The notes under the pieces were generated by a model. It was not told the origin of the DNA. It saw only the letters and a program-made list of their open reading frames with translations, and did no database searches. Shown piece by piece: positions 52,707 to 61,531 of a DNA stretch of 64,000 nucleotides. The position numbers and the translations under genes were made by a program. Source of the stretch: Streptococcus gallolyticus subsp. gallolyticus DSM 16831 (GTDB taxonomy: Bacteria; Bacillota; Bacilli; Lactobacillales; Streptococcaceae); the NCBI RefSeq assembly GCF_002000985.1, contig NZ_CP018822.1, forward strand, positions 1,320,001 to 1,384,000, in the 5' to 3' direction. Every line of letters starts with the position of its first letter. The stretch's first letter is position 1.

Positions 52707-53643
52707 CTGGTAACACCTTAGTACGTGATGCAATCACACGATAGTTTTCTTCAAAACGTTTTGTTAAGCGCTCTAAATTTTCTTCCAAACAAAGAACTTT
52801 AACATTTGGACCTGCATCCATTGTGAAATAGCATTTTTCACCTTGAGCGCGCAGCGATTTAACAAAATCCATAGCTGCATAAGTCTCATCTGTCAAATAA
52901 TTGAATGGTGGATTAGCGTGTGTGTTAGTATCGTGCATGGCAAGCGCATTGCGTTCTGTCAATTCTCCAACTTTCTCAAAATCATTGGCTTTCAAATAAG
53001 CAAGCATATCCTTATAATCTTGCTCAGATTGTTTGACCCAATCCGCAAAAGTTGTTGACGTTTCAGCACAGCGTTTCATGCCTTCACGACTAGAAATTGG
53101 TTTCTTGCTATCGCTTAAAACAAGCATAATCATTGCTAATTTGAGATCAGTTTGCACTGGATAAATGTCTCCGCTGTCTTTATCCCACGCAGCAATCGGT
53201 CCAAAGAATGAACGCGATGATGACCCTGAAGCAAATTTGGCTTTTTGTGCCAACTCTGATTGATTTAAGCCAGTTTCGAAAAGTTCATTACAAGCCTTTA
53301 CAAGCGCTGAAAGTCCACTTGAACTTGATGATAAACCTGCAGCGGTTGGCATGTTATTGCTAGTTTCAACTTTGACAAATTCGGAACGTCCACCACGGTA
53401 TTGGTCGATAATGGCAGAAATTTTTGCGTGTTCTTTTTCATCTTGCAAGACACCATTGATGTAAAATTCATCATGACCAACCGATTGTGGTAAAAAAGAA
53501 ACAGTTGTTGTGGTAAACATATTTTCCAGAGTCAAAGAAATACTGCTAGTTGCTGGAATCATCTTGACAGCGTCAGCTTTCCCCCAGTATTTGATAATAG
53601 CAATGTTGGCATATGATTTTACCGTTACAATTTTTCGATCCAC
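52693..53643 (-). CDS. mvaD: Diphosphomevalonate decarboxylase
   Basis: The 316-aa GHMP-type enzyme makes IPP. It shows SYANIAIIKYWGKAD, the P-loop MPTAAGLSSSSSGLSAL and MDAGPNVKVL. It starts at GTG (53643) behind AGGAGGAG and overlaps mvaK1 by 19 bp. Confidence 0.96.
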   Translation of the reverse strand: MDRKIVTVKSYANIAIIKYWGKADAVKMIPATSSISLTLENMFTTTTVSFLPQSVGHDEFYINGVLQDEKEHAKISAIIDQYRGGRSEFVKVETSNNMPTAAGLSSSSSGLSALVKACNELFETGLNQSELAQKAKFASGSSSRSFFGPIAAWDKDSGDIYPVQTDLKLAMIMLVLSDSKKPISSREGMKRCAETSTTFADWVKQSEQDYKDMLAYLKANDFEKVGELTERNALAMHDTNTHANPPFNYLTDETYAAMDFVKSLRAQGEKCYFTMDAGPNVKVLCLEENLERLTKRFEENYRVIASRTKVLPDEND

Positions 53644-54503
53644 GTTTGAACCGCTCCTCCTTCTTTTAATGCGTTACTTATTTTTTCTGCGTCAGCTTTG
53701 GTACTTGCAAGAGCAATAATACAGCCTCCAAGTCCGCCACCACTCATCTTGGCTCCAAGGGCACCATTTTCCAAAGAAAGCTTAACCAGTTGGTCGGCAA
53801 CGTCAATGCTGACACCAATAGCTTGTAAATGAGCGTGTGCTTTGGTCATCATGTAACCAATTTTTTGAATATCTTTGTCTTGAATAGCTTTTTGAACAAT
53901 TTCGGTTAAATCACCGAGGACTGCCAGATGTGGTAAATTCGCCTCTTCTGCCTGTGCAACCTTCTCAACAGCTTCACGCGTATTACCATAAATTCCCGTA
54001 TCTGCAATAACCAAATAAGCATCCAAATCTAAATCAAGGGTACTAAAACCGATGTTACGGATAAAAGTAATGGCTTTATCACTCAAACAAGTCTTGGCAT
54101 CAAGCCCACTTGGATTTGAATGTGCAATAATCTCTGCTTTATTCACCAAAATTTCCAGAGTATCCATATCAATGCTTTGCTCAAAATAATCAAAAACAGC
54201 ACGGATAGCTGCGATAGAAACCGCTGCTGATGACCCCATGCCACGTTTTTGTGGAATTTCAGAACGAATCGCATAGGTAATGGAAACATCTGTGTGATTT
54301 AGGTACTCTAACGCCGCATAAACGGCAGTTGATAACGTGTCATAAAAATCAAAGTGAATCTTTTCTTCAGCTGGATAAATATGACATTCAACCTCAATTC
54401 CTTGAAGCGGAATCGCAATGGCAGGATAGCCATAAACAACGGAATGTTCACCCATCCAAATAATCTTACTATGCGCCTTACCGACGCCAATTTTCTTAGT
54501 CAT
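53625..54503 (-). CDS. mvaK1: Mevalonate kinase
   Basis: The 292-aa GHMP kinase has GKAHSKIIWMGEHSVVYGYP, P-loop KRGMGSSAAVSIAAIRA and KMSGGGLGGCIIAL. First gene of the mvaK1-mvaD-mvaK2-fni operon. Confidence 0.96.
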   Translation of the reverse strand: MTKKIGVGKAHSKIIWMGEHSVVYGYPAIAIPLQGIEVECHIYPAEEKIHFDFYDTLSTAVYAALEYLNHTDVSITYAIRSEIPQKRGMGSSAAVSIAAIRAVFDYFEQSIDMDTLEILVNKAEIIAHSNPSGLDAKTCLSDKAITFIRNIGFSTLDLDLDAYLVIADTGIYGNTREAVEKVAQAEEANLPHLAVLGDLTEIVQKAIQDKDIQKIGYMMTKAHAHLQAIGVSIDVADQLVKLSLENGALGAKMSGGGLGGCIIALASTKADAEKISNALKEGGAVQTWIEKL

Positions 54504-54589
54504 GTTCTTCTCTTACAATTTTTAGTTTACACTCCATTTTATCATTGTTCCACAAAAAAAGCGACTTTTACTAGAAAATAAATGCCGCT

Positions 54590-54637
54590 ATAAAAAAACA
54601 AACGAAGCTGGAAAAGTGCACTCAACTTCGCTTGTTT
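54590..54637 (-). terminator. Terminator of the GNAT/GHR operon
   Basis: Minus-strand arms AAACAAGCGAAGTTG and CAGCTTCGTTTGTTT (one mismatch-type pair) followed by a T run; about 160 bp after the last gene. Confidence 0.7.
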
Positions 54638-54795
54638 ATGTCAGTAATAATGGTTAGAGGTGAAGAAAGCGATGAAGCTATAAAACAGACTTCCTATTAG
54701 CCAACTTATATCATTTCAATGTACAATTTATTAGCCACTTTTAACACTGTAATTATGAACTGAATTCTTAATTTCAATCAACCATGCTCGCAAAC

Positions 54796-55839
54796 TCAAT
54801 CAATCAAAAATTTTTGTTCTGGTGTTTTTGAAAGGTATTTGCGTTTTTGTGGTGTTGACCAAATAGCATCGAAATCAATATCATCAGCGAACCGTGAGTT
54901 GAAATCGACAAATAATTTTTCTTTCTTGGTATCCCAACCACGCGCTATATCATGAAAATAAGTATTGTGTTTAAAGGCTGGAATTTCATACAAATCACGC
55001 GCATAGCCCCAAATATTAGTGTACTCGGAAATTCGTTTTTTGATTGGACCTAAATTTCGGTAGTAATGTGTATCAAAGCGTGCTAAGGTGACAAAAAAGC
55101 GCACATCGCTATCTGTAACATAATCACCAAATAAAAATCTATTATTCTCCAATCGTTTTTCAAGCACATCTAAAGTTGTGAAAAAATCATCGAATGCCTC
55201 CTCGTAAGCAACTAAGGATTGTGCAAACATCATTCGATAAACGCCATTGTTAACAAATGGAAAAAGAACATTATCATTCAAATTATCAATATCAGCACGC
55301 AATTCTTCTGGGTAGAGATTAGGGGCATTTACTTTTTGGAATGGTTTAAAGTTAACTTCTAAATAATTAGTCAATCGATGATAATCATTATTAACAACTG
55401 TATAAGTTTCTAAATCTACAAGAGCTGGTACAGTTGTACGACCAGTATAGTCTGGATCGGCACGATAATAAAATTCAGATAAGAATTCGGCTCCTGTTGT
55501 TGGGTCAACTTGGTTTTCGTAAGCAGCAAAATCCCATCCATATCGGCGTTTTTCTGGATCTTCGTAATCATGTCCAACAATAGTAACAGAAATGGCATCT
55601 TCTAAACCTAGTAATTCTCGAACAATAGAAGCACGATTTGACCAATGGCATCCTTTTGCCCAATATAAATGATAACGCCCTTTTTCTGCTTTTAATTCGC
55701 CCTCACCATCTCCAAATGGTGTTGTAAAATGATTTGGTTGGCGTTGAAAAGCACCGCGTTCATCAATTTCTGTTTTCGTTTCAACGGGACGAATTTTTAT
55801 TTCTACTGGCTTGATATTAGGATTTGTATAGTTTGGCAT
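54796..55839 (-). CDS. Glutathionyl-hydroquinone reductase-like protein (GST family, Omega/Xi type), divergent paralogue
   Basis: The 347-aa protein has the YqjG/ECM4 layout: thioredoxin-like N-half with HLYWAKGCHWSNRASIVREL, ADPDYTGRTTVPALVDLETY, and a helical C-half. The catalytic-type cysteine is C64, but the motif is GCHW and not the usual ACPW found in the gene upstream. Known family members remove glutathione from glutathionyl-hydroquinones. It is last in the operon headed by a solute-binding protein and probably under the LysR-type operator at 58370. Confidence 0.88.
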   Translation of the reverse strand: MPNYTNPNIKPVEIKIRPVETKTEIDERGAFQRQPNHFTTPFGDGEGELKAEKGRYHLYWAKGCHWSNRASIVRELLGLEDAISVTIVGHDYEDPEKRRYGWDFAAYENQVDPTTGAEFLSEFYYRADPDYTGRTTVPALVDLETYTVVNNDYHRLTNYLEVNFKPFQKVNAPNLYPEELRADIDNLNDNVLFPFVNNGVYRMMFAQSLVAYEEAFDDFFTTLDVLEKRLENNRFLFGDYVTDSDVRFFVTLARFDTHYYRNLGPIKKRISEYTNIWGYARDLYEIPAFKHNTYFHDIARGWDTKKEKLFVDFNSRFADDIDFDAIWSTPQKRKYLSKTPEQKFLID

Positions 55840-55855
55840 AGTATTTCTCCCTTAA

Positions 55856-56812
55856 TTAAATATAGTGACGACTAGCACGGTCATGTGGTAAATCCCAAAT
55901 ACTCAAATCGGGACCTTTTGGTAAAATTTGATGAGGATTATCAACAGCGCTTAAATGATAATGTTTCTTGATATGGTCAAAATTGGTAGTTTCTTTAAAA
56001 GCCTCTTGCTGATAAAGGTCACGCGCATAACCCCAAAGATTAGGAAAATCAATTAAACGATTGCGATTACAGCGAAAACCATTATAGTAGGCAATGTCAA
56101 AACGCACGAGAGAGACGTAAAGTCGAATATCAGAGTCCGTTAATCGCTCACCGAATAAATATCGACTATGTGCTAATCTTTCTTCCAATTCATCCAACCG
56201 TTGAAATAATTTATCATAAGCTTCTTCATAAGCTTTTTGACTCGTAGCAAAGCCTGCTTTGTAAACACCGTTGTTAATGTCATGAAAAATAATCTCATTT
56301 AAAGCATCAATATCAGCACGCAATTCTTCTGGATAAAGGTCAGGAGCTTCTGTACTATGAAATGGTGTCCAATCCGTCTCCCAAATTTTCAGCAAATTAT
56401 AAAAGTCATTATTAACAACTTCTTTTGTTTGCAAATCCACTACTGCTGGGACAGTAAAACGTCCCTGATAAGCAGAATCAGTTTTTAAATACAATTCACT
56501 TAAATAACGAACACCAAGGACAGGGTCAGTATTATTTTTATCCAAACTAAACTCCCAATCTGTCCGATTAACCCCCACAGGACGAATAGGATTAACAACG
56601 CCTACGCTAATAACATTTTCTAACCCCAACAGTTTAAGAGCAATTAATTGCCTGTGTGCCCAAGGGCAAGCATATGAAACAATCAATCTATAACGATTCT
56701 TCTCAACAGGTAACTGACCTTCTTCTTTTCCAAAAGGAGTTGTAAATCTGGTTTTCTGGCGTTTAAAATGTCCTGAATCATCTACTTCTTTGCTAACAAA
56801 TTTAGTTGTCAT
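55856..56812 (-). CDS. Glutathionyl-hydroquinone reductase-like protein (GST family, Omega/Xi type)
   Basis: The 318-aa protein has the canonical YqjG/ECM4 active site SYACPWAHRQLIALKLLG with C49, GRFTVPAVVDLQTKEVVNND and the helical C-terminal half (DSDIRLYVSLVRFDIAYY). It should reduce glutathionyl or other thiol adducts of quinols. It overlaps the 48-aa ORF upstream by 4 bp and is followed by its paralogue after 16 bp. Confidence 0.92.
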   Translation of the reverse strand: MTTKFVSKEVDDSGHFKRQKTRFTTPFGKEEGQLPVEKNRYRLIVSYACPWAHRQLIALKLLGLENVISVGVVNPIRPVGVNRTDWEFSLDKNNTDPVLGVRYLSELYLKTDSAYQGRFTVPAVVDLQTKEVVNNDFYNLLKIWETDWTPFHSTEAPDLYPEELRADIDALNEIIFHDINNGVYKAGFATSQKAYEEAYDKLFQRLDELEERLAHSRYLFGERLTDSDIRLYVSLVRFDIAYYNGFRCNRNRLIDFPNLWGYARDLYQQEAFKETTNFDHIKKHYHLSAVDNPHQILPKGPDLSIWDLPHDRASRHYI

Positions 56813-56955
56813 AGTCTTTCCCCACTTTCGATTTCTTCTAAGAATAAAAGTGAAATATCTTCTAAATAACCATTTGCTTGTAAGCTTGTTAAACGATATA
56901 TCATTGAACGCGGGTCATCTTCATAAATAAAAAGAGATTTTAACAATTTTTTCAT
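56809..56955 (-). CDS. Small 48-aa protein between the GNAT and GHR genes
   Basis: The frame from the ATG at 56955 reads MKKLLKSLFIYEDDPRSMIY and ends LLFLEEIESGERL. It begins 1 bp after the GNAT stop behind AAAGGACGG and its stop overlaps the GHR start (ATGA), so it is likely translated as part of the operon. I do not recognise it. The longer frame to 57099 lies in the GNAT gene. Confidence 0.6.
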   Translation of the reverse strand: MKKLLKSLFIYEDDPRSMIYRLTSLQANGYLEDISLLFLEEIESGERL

Positions 56956-56956
56956 A

Positions 56957-57442
56957 CTAATACCGTCCTTTCTCACTATCAAAGCGATAATTTTCTGGTA
57001 AAAAGAACCCTTCATCTTCCATCCATTGTAAACTCTCAGGTGTTCCATGATCAAAGTGAGCAAAAGCTGTTTTATTGCGACGGAAACCATATTTTTCATA
57101 TAAAGTGAGTGTTTGTGGATGTGTATAAAGAATCACATTAATTCCTGCTAGTTTTTCTAATAAGGTTGTGATAATGGTATGCCCAATGTGCTGTCCTTGA
57201 TAATCTGCAGCAACTGCAACGTTATAAATCGCTCCTTGCGAAACAAAATCAGTCAAAGCACGTCCAACTCCAATCACTTTATTTCCATCTTTGATATAAA
57301 TAGTAATGTCGCTGTTACGAAAAGACTTTTCAGTTTGTTTGACATCTGTATTGCTAGCAAGCCCTGCTGAATGCAAAACATCAGCAACTTGTTGAAAATC
57401 CACCTTATCCGAATCTGTTTCAATCGTATATTTAAAAGTCAT
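56957..57442 (-). CDS. GNAT-family N-acetyltransferase
   Basis: A 161-aa acetyltransferase: GVGRALTDFVSQGAIYNVAVAADYQGQHIG holds motif A with the acetyl-CoA loop, split here by the beta-strand, and LYEKYGFRRNKTAF is motif B. Its place with a solute-binding protein is like ytmI of the B. subtilis sulfur operon, whose products act on N-acetylated S-compounds. Substrate is inferred only. Confidence 0.9.
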   Translation of the reverse strand: MTFKYTIETDSDKVDFQQVADVLHSAGLASNTDVKQTEKSFRNSDITIYIKDGNKVIGVGRALTDFVSQGAIYNVAVAADYQGQHIGHTIITTLLEKLAGINVILYTHPQTLTLYEKYGFRRNKTAFAHFDHGTPESLQWMEDEGFFLPENYRFDSEKGRY

Positions 57443-57451
57443 AACAATCTC

Positions 57452-58306
57452 CTAATCATCATAAGTTGGTGAATAATCTTCATCAAAATACTTTTCATTA
57501 ATTTGTTTAGAAGTTCCGTCCTCAACGACTTCTTTAAGAGCAGCATTAATATCCTCTGCTAGTTGCGTTTCTTCTTTTCCAACAACAAAATAACTATATG
57601 GTTCAGACATTAAAGCTGTTGACAAGTCTCCACTAATCGTTTTCCCCGTTAAATCCAAGCTATACTCTTTTTGATAGTATTCAAACATTGGTTTATCCAT
57701 AACGAGAAAATCATATTTACCACTTTCAACGCCTTCAAGTTGTGATTTTAAATCCTCAGAAGAATAATTGAGTTCAATCGTATTGTCTGGATTTGCTTTA
57801 TTATATTCTTCGATTGCTGTTGTTGAATTTACACCTGATGACCCAACCGTTGATAAACCAGCTAAATCTGACCATTCATCGGCTGTTTTGGCTTTATCGC
57901 TACCGTTTTTAAAAATAACGACGTAAGAATTTTTAAAAATTGGATCTGTAAAAAGATAATTTTTTTCACGTTCGGCGTTTTTGGCTAAATTATTCACTGC
58001 AATTTGATAGCGTCCTGAAGTTAGCCCAGAAAAAATAGATGAAAATTCAACCTTGACGATTTTTAATTTATACTGAGGCAATTTTTCAAAAACAGCTTTG
58101 ATTAATTCAATATTTTGTCCAGTTAGTTCACCATCTTCCTCATAAGTAAAGGGTTTTGGCGAGCCACTTGTTGCCGCAACAACGGTGATTTTTTCACTAG
58201 AATCGGACTTGGCTTCACTAGTATTTTTAGTTACTTTATCAAAAATCAATAGCCCTACTAACGCTACTACAATAATAGAAATAATCCATTTTACTTTTTT
58301 CTTCAT
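57452..58306 (-). CDS. Amino-acid ABC transporter substrate-binding protein (membrane-anchored)
   Basis: A 284-aa family-3 binding protein with an N-terminal helix (about residues 6-24) and no lipobox cysteine; SGSPKPFTYEEDGELTGQNIEL begins the ligand domain, interrupted here by its linker. It resembles TcyJ/TcyK cystine-type proteins. ATG at 58306 follows GGGGG at 7 nt. It heads the operon and may share the permeases and ATPase encoded at 58456-60617. Confidence 0.9.
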   Translation of the reverse strand: MKKKVKWIISIIVVALVGLLIFDKVTKNTSEAKSDSSEKITVVAATSGSPKPFTYEEDGELTGQNIELIKAVFEKLPQYKLKIVKVEFSSIFSGLTSGRYQIAVNNLAKNAEREKNYLFTDPIFKNSYVVIFKNGSDKAKTADEWSDLAGLSTVGSSGVNSTTAIEEYNKANPDNTIELNYSSEDLKSQLEGVESGKYDFLVMDKPMFEYYQKEYSLDLTGKTISGDLSTALMSEPYSYFVVGKEETQLAEDINAALKEVVEDGTSKQINEKYFDEDYSPTYDD

Positions 58307-58341
58307 TCTCATTCCCCCTAAAGGTTTTATTAAGTACAACT

Positions 58342-58347
58342 ATCTTA
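58342..58347 (-). promoter_or_regulatory. -10-like hexamer of the GNAT/GHR operon
   Basis: TAAGAT on the minus strand, exactly 22 bp downstream of the 40-bp element at 58370-58409. Confidence 0.55.
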
Positions 58348-58369
58348 CCACCACCTCATAAGTCTGCAT

Positions 58370-58409
58370 AATCTATCTTTTTTATAGACCGCCATAGATT
58401 TCTTTTATA
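58370..58409 (-). promoter_or_regulatory. LysR-type operator, copy D of four
   Basis: Minus strand: TATAA, AAGAAATC, TATGG, CGGTC, TATAAAAAAGATAGATT. Aligns without gaps with copies at 27004, 62596 and 62941. Confidence 0.75.
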
Positions 58410-58420
58410 TTCATCTATCA

Positions 58421-58451
58421 CAAAAAACATCGGTACGTTGGCATACCGATG
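58421..58451 (-). terminator. Terminator after the ABC ATPase gene
   Basis: Perfect stem CATCGGTA/TACCGATG followed by TTTTTT on the minus strand, so the GNAT/GHR operon needs its own promoter. Confidence 0.85.
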
Positions 58452-58455
58452 CTTT

Positions 58456-59214
58456 TTAAATCACTGGGTCTATATTGAGTTCTGGGATGATGCGGGTTAA
58501 GAATTGTTTGGTGCGTTCTTCTTTTGGTTTGCTGAAGAATTCTTTTGGGTCGCCTTCTTCGATAATGTGTCCGCCTTCCATAAAGATGACATGTGTTGCC
58601 ACATCACGCGCAAAGCTCATTTCGTGAGTGACGACTACCATAGTGACCCCTTCTTGGGCTAATTCTTTCATGACATCAAGAACATCTCCAATCAATTCTG
58701 GGTCAAGGGCAGATGTCGGCTCGTCAAATAAAATGACATCAGGTTTCACAGCGATAGCACGCGCAATTCCAATCCGTTGCTGTTGCCCACCAGACAATTG
58801 ACTAGGATAGTAGTCTTTTTTCTCTAAAAGCCCAACTTTTTTCAGCGCATTTTCAGCAATTGGGATAGCTTCTTCTTTTGGAATCTTGCGAGCAATGACT
58901 AATCCTTCCAAAATATTTTCAATAGCCGTTTTGTTAGCAAATAAATTATAATTTTGGAAAACAAAGGCTGTTTTTTTGCGAATTTCAAGGACATCCTTGC
59001 GACTGATTTTTGCCAAATCGTAGGTCTTGCCATCTAGTATCAACTCCCCAGCGTCAGCTTTTTCAAGATAATTAAGAGACCGCAAGAAAGTTGTTTTTCC
59101 TGAACCAGAAGGTCCCAAGATGACAACAACATCACCTTGATTGACTGTCAAACTAATCCCGTCTAAAACTTTTTTATCTCCAAATGATTTTTCGATATTT
59201 TTAACTGATAACAT
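58456..59214 (-). CDS. Amino-acid (cystine-type) ABC transporter ATP-binding protein
   Basis: The 252-aa ATPase has Walker [25 protein letters not shown] and Walker [15 protein letters not shown], like TcyN/GlnQ. Last gene of the UroD-like/SBP/permease operon. Confidence 0.94.
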   Translation of the reverse strand: MLSVKNIEKSFGDKKVLDGISLTVNQGDVVVILGPSGSGKTTFLRSLNYLEKADAGELILDGKTYDLAKISRKDVLEIRKKTAFVFQNYNLFANKTAIENILEGLVIARKIPKEEAIPIAENALKKVGLLEKKDYYPSQLSGGQQQRIGIARAIAVKPDVILFDEPTSALDPELIGDVLDVMKELAQEGVTMVVVTHEMSFARDVATHVIFMEGGHIIEEGDPKEFFSKPKEERTKQFLTRIIPELNIDPVI

Positions 59215-59234
59215 AGAAAACTCCTAACTTGACC

Positions 59235-59915
59235 TCAAACAATTTGAGCACGTTTTTCTAAAAATTTAAAACCGTATTGAATAAGCCCACAAATCACAAT
59301 ATAAATAATGAAAATAACAAAATAGGATTCAAAATAATGGTAACCATAAGCGGCTTCAATCTTAGCAATTGCCGTGATATCTTTCACCGTCATCACAAAA
59401 ACAAGAGAAGTCCCCTTGACGAGATTAATCACCAAGTTGCAAAGATTTGGTAGCGCCTGACGAATAGCTTGCGGAAAAACTATTCTAATATAAGCTTGAC
59501 TGGTCGAAAGCCCAATCGCCTGTGCAGCTTCTAACTGTCCTTTATCAACCGTTAAAATGGCAGAGCGGATAATCTCAGATAGGCTTCCAGTAGTCATAAG
59601 CCCAAAAATAATGTAAGCGTAATAAATAGGATTAATGTCAAAAATATTAAAACCTGTGGCTTTCAATAGCTGGTTAATCAAACTTGGAAAAAGACTATAA
59701 AAAAATAAAATCAGTAAAATAGCTGGTGTCGAACGAATAAAGGCGAGATAAATAACTGAAAATCCCGTAACACCTTTCACCTTATAAATGCGACCTAAAG
59801 CTAGAAAAAGAGCTGGAAAGAAACTCAAAAGAATGGAAACAACCATAATTCCCAAGGTTACTGGAATCCCAGAAAGAGTTTTGACAAATGTTTCTAAAAT
59901 GTAAGAAAAATCCAT
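59235..59915 (-). CDS. Amino-acid ABC transporter permease (TcyM-like)
   Basis: A 226-aa permease with about five helices and the loop EAAQAIGLSTSQAYIRIVFPQ that binds the ATPase. Follows the other permease by 9 bp. Confidence 0.93.
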   Translation of the reverse strand: MDFSYILETFVKTLSGIPVTLGIMVVSILLSFFPALFLALGRIYKVKGVTGFSVIYLAFIRSTPAILLILFFYSLFPSLINQLLKATGFNIFDINPIYYAYIIFGLMTTGSLSEIIRSAILTVDKGQLEAAQAIGLSTSQAYIRIVFPQAIRQALPNLCNLVINLVKGTSLVFVMTVKDITAIAKIEAAYGYHYFESYFVIFIIYIVICGLIQYGFKFLEKRAQIV

Positions 59916-59924
59916 AATCCCTCC

Positions 59925-60617
59925 TTAACCTCGTGTCGTGTCTAACTCATTTTCAATGAAATGTGTTCCAACAGCTAAAATTAACGCTAAAACCCAGTAA
60001 ATAATGGCAACCGCTGTATAGGTTTCAAGCGAATAATTGCCCAGATTTCGTGAAATAACCAAATTTCCAGCACCCATTAAATCAACCAGACCAATCGTAT
60101 AGGCTAAAGCAATGTCTTTTAATAGATTAATAATCGCTGTCGTGATATTGGGGAGTGCAATCCGAAACGCCTGTGGCAAAAGGATTCTGACAAATGTCTG
60201 ATAATCTGTTAAACCAATACTAAGCCCTGCTTCTAATTGACCTTTAGGAAGTGCTTGATAAGAGGATTTAAAAACTTCTGAGATACTAGCTGCAAACAAC
60301 AATGTCATCGCTAAAATAACAAACACTGAACGAGACCAACCATTGACATCGATGCCTAACCACCATTCTAAAAAACGAGGTAAACCATAAAAAACCAAAA
60401 AGATAAGCACAATAGGTGGCGTACATCTTAAAATAAAGACATATCCTCTTGCAAAAGAGGATAAGCTTTTTTCACCTGACAACTGTGACCAAGCCAAAAA
60501 CAGTCCTAACAGGCTTCCAAATAAAATGGTCAATACTAAAACCCATAAAGTCAGAGGTAAAGCTGATAAGATTTCTGGAAGAAATGTTATCACACGAGAC
60601 GGTTCATAAGAAACCAT
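59925..60617 (-). CDS. Amino-acid ABC transporter permease (TcyL-like)
   Basis: A 230-aa permease with EAGLSIGLTDYQTFVRILLPQ as the coupling loop. ATG at 60617 follows GGAGG at 5 nt. Forms the channel with the permease downstream. Confidence 0.93.
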   Translation of the reverse strand: MVSYEPSRVITFLPEILSALPLTLWVLVLTILFGSLLGLFLAWSQLSGEKSLSSFARGYVFILRCTPPIVLIFLVFYGLPRFLEWWLGIDVNGWSRSVFVILAMTLLFAASISEVFKSSYQALPKGQLEAGLSIGLTDYQTFVRILLPQAFRIALPNITTAIINLLKDIALAYTIGLVDLMGAGNLVISRNLGNYSLETYTAVAIIYWVLALILAVGTHFIENELDTTRG

Positions 60618-60626
60618 AGGCACCTC

Positions 60627-61505
60627 CTAGTCTGTGACGTAACTAAAGACATCTTCTCCAAAGTATTTTTCAGAAAGTTTTGCGATTGTGCCGTCTTCTT
60701 TCAACTCTTTAATAGCTTTATCATATTCTTTGGCAAAGGCTTCATTAGTAGCATTTTTATGAATCAATGGATAAGTTTCAATGCCTTTATATGGGAACCA
60801 TGTTAATTGGTCAGCATATTGATGATAAGCACCATCTTCGTCTTGAACAGCTTCTTCAAATGACAACTTGATTGAGAAATAAGCATCGTAACGTCCTTCA
60901 AGAACCCAAGCATAGGCATCCGCAACAGAGAAACTTTCTGATTCTGTCAATTCAATCGGATTTTTAGCTGTTTTATTGTACTCTTGAATCACATTATATT
61001 GAGCATTTTGTGGTGAAATTGGAACGAGTTTACCACCGCTATTAGCAAATGAATCGATATCTGTGTATTTTGATTCATCTTCTTTACGAATGGCAAAGCC
61101 AATCACACTAGCACCAATGGCTTCGTCTGGAATCACAAATTTTTCAGCACGTTCAGCGGTGTACCATGCACCTTTGACACCAATATCGTATTTTCCAGAT
61201 TCAAGACCAATCAGCAAATCTTCGTCACTTGTTCCTGTGTATTCGAATTTATAATTTTTCAATTTTTTATCGACAGCCTTCAAAACAGCAACTTCAAATC
61301 CGTCACTTTCACCATTTTCATCGACATAATCGTATGGCACATAGTTTTGTGTATGAGCGACTTGAAGGGTAGTCACCTTGTCTGAATCGCCAGATGAGCT
61401 TTGAGCACTTGCGGTCGTCTTACCTGTTAATTGACGTCCAATTACTGTCGCTGCAACAAGCGCTACAACAACTCCACCAGCAACAATCCATTTTTTCTTA
61501 CTCAT
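60627..61505 (-). CDS. Amino-acid ABC transporter substrate-binding protein (TcyJ/K-like)
   Basis: The 292-aa protein has an N-terminal helix (about 7-22, no lipobox) and a family-3 ligand domain (ENGESDGFEVAVLKAVDKKL, SGKYDIGVKGAWYTAERAEK). It follows the UroD-like gene by 26 bp and precedes its permeases. A cystine-like or S-substituted amino acid is a likely ligand (inference). Confidence 0.92.
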   Translation of the reverse strand: MSKKKWIVAGGVVVALVAATVIGRQLTGKTTASAQSSSGDSDKVTTLQVAHTQNYVPYDYVDENGESDGFEVAVLKAVDKKLKNYKFEYTGTSDEDLLIGLESGKYDIGVKGAWYTAERAEKFVIPDEAIGASVIGFAIRKEDESKYTDIDSFANSGGKLVPISPQNAQYNVIQEYNKTAKNPIELTESESFSVADAYAWVLEGRYDAYFSIKLSFEEAVQDEDGAYHQYADQLTWFPYKGIETYPLIHKNATNEAFAKEYDKAIKELKEDGTIAKLSEKYFGEDVFSYVTD

Positions 61506-61531
61506 ATAAATCCACTCCTTTTCCTAAAAAC

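Noticed and set aside
53510..53719. 69-aa plus-strand frame over the mvaK1/mvaD junction
   Set aside because: Antisense to two overlapping, well-conserved GHMP kinase genes.
58421..58451. Palindrome near the GNAT/GHR promoter as an operator
   Set aside because: It is followed by a T run directly after the ATPase stop and is a terminator.
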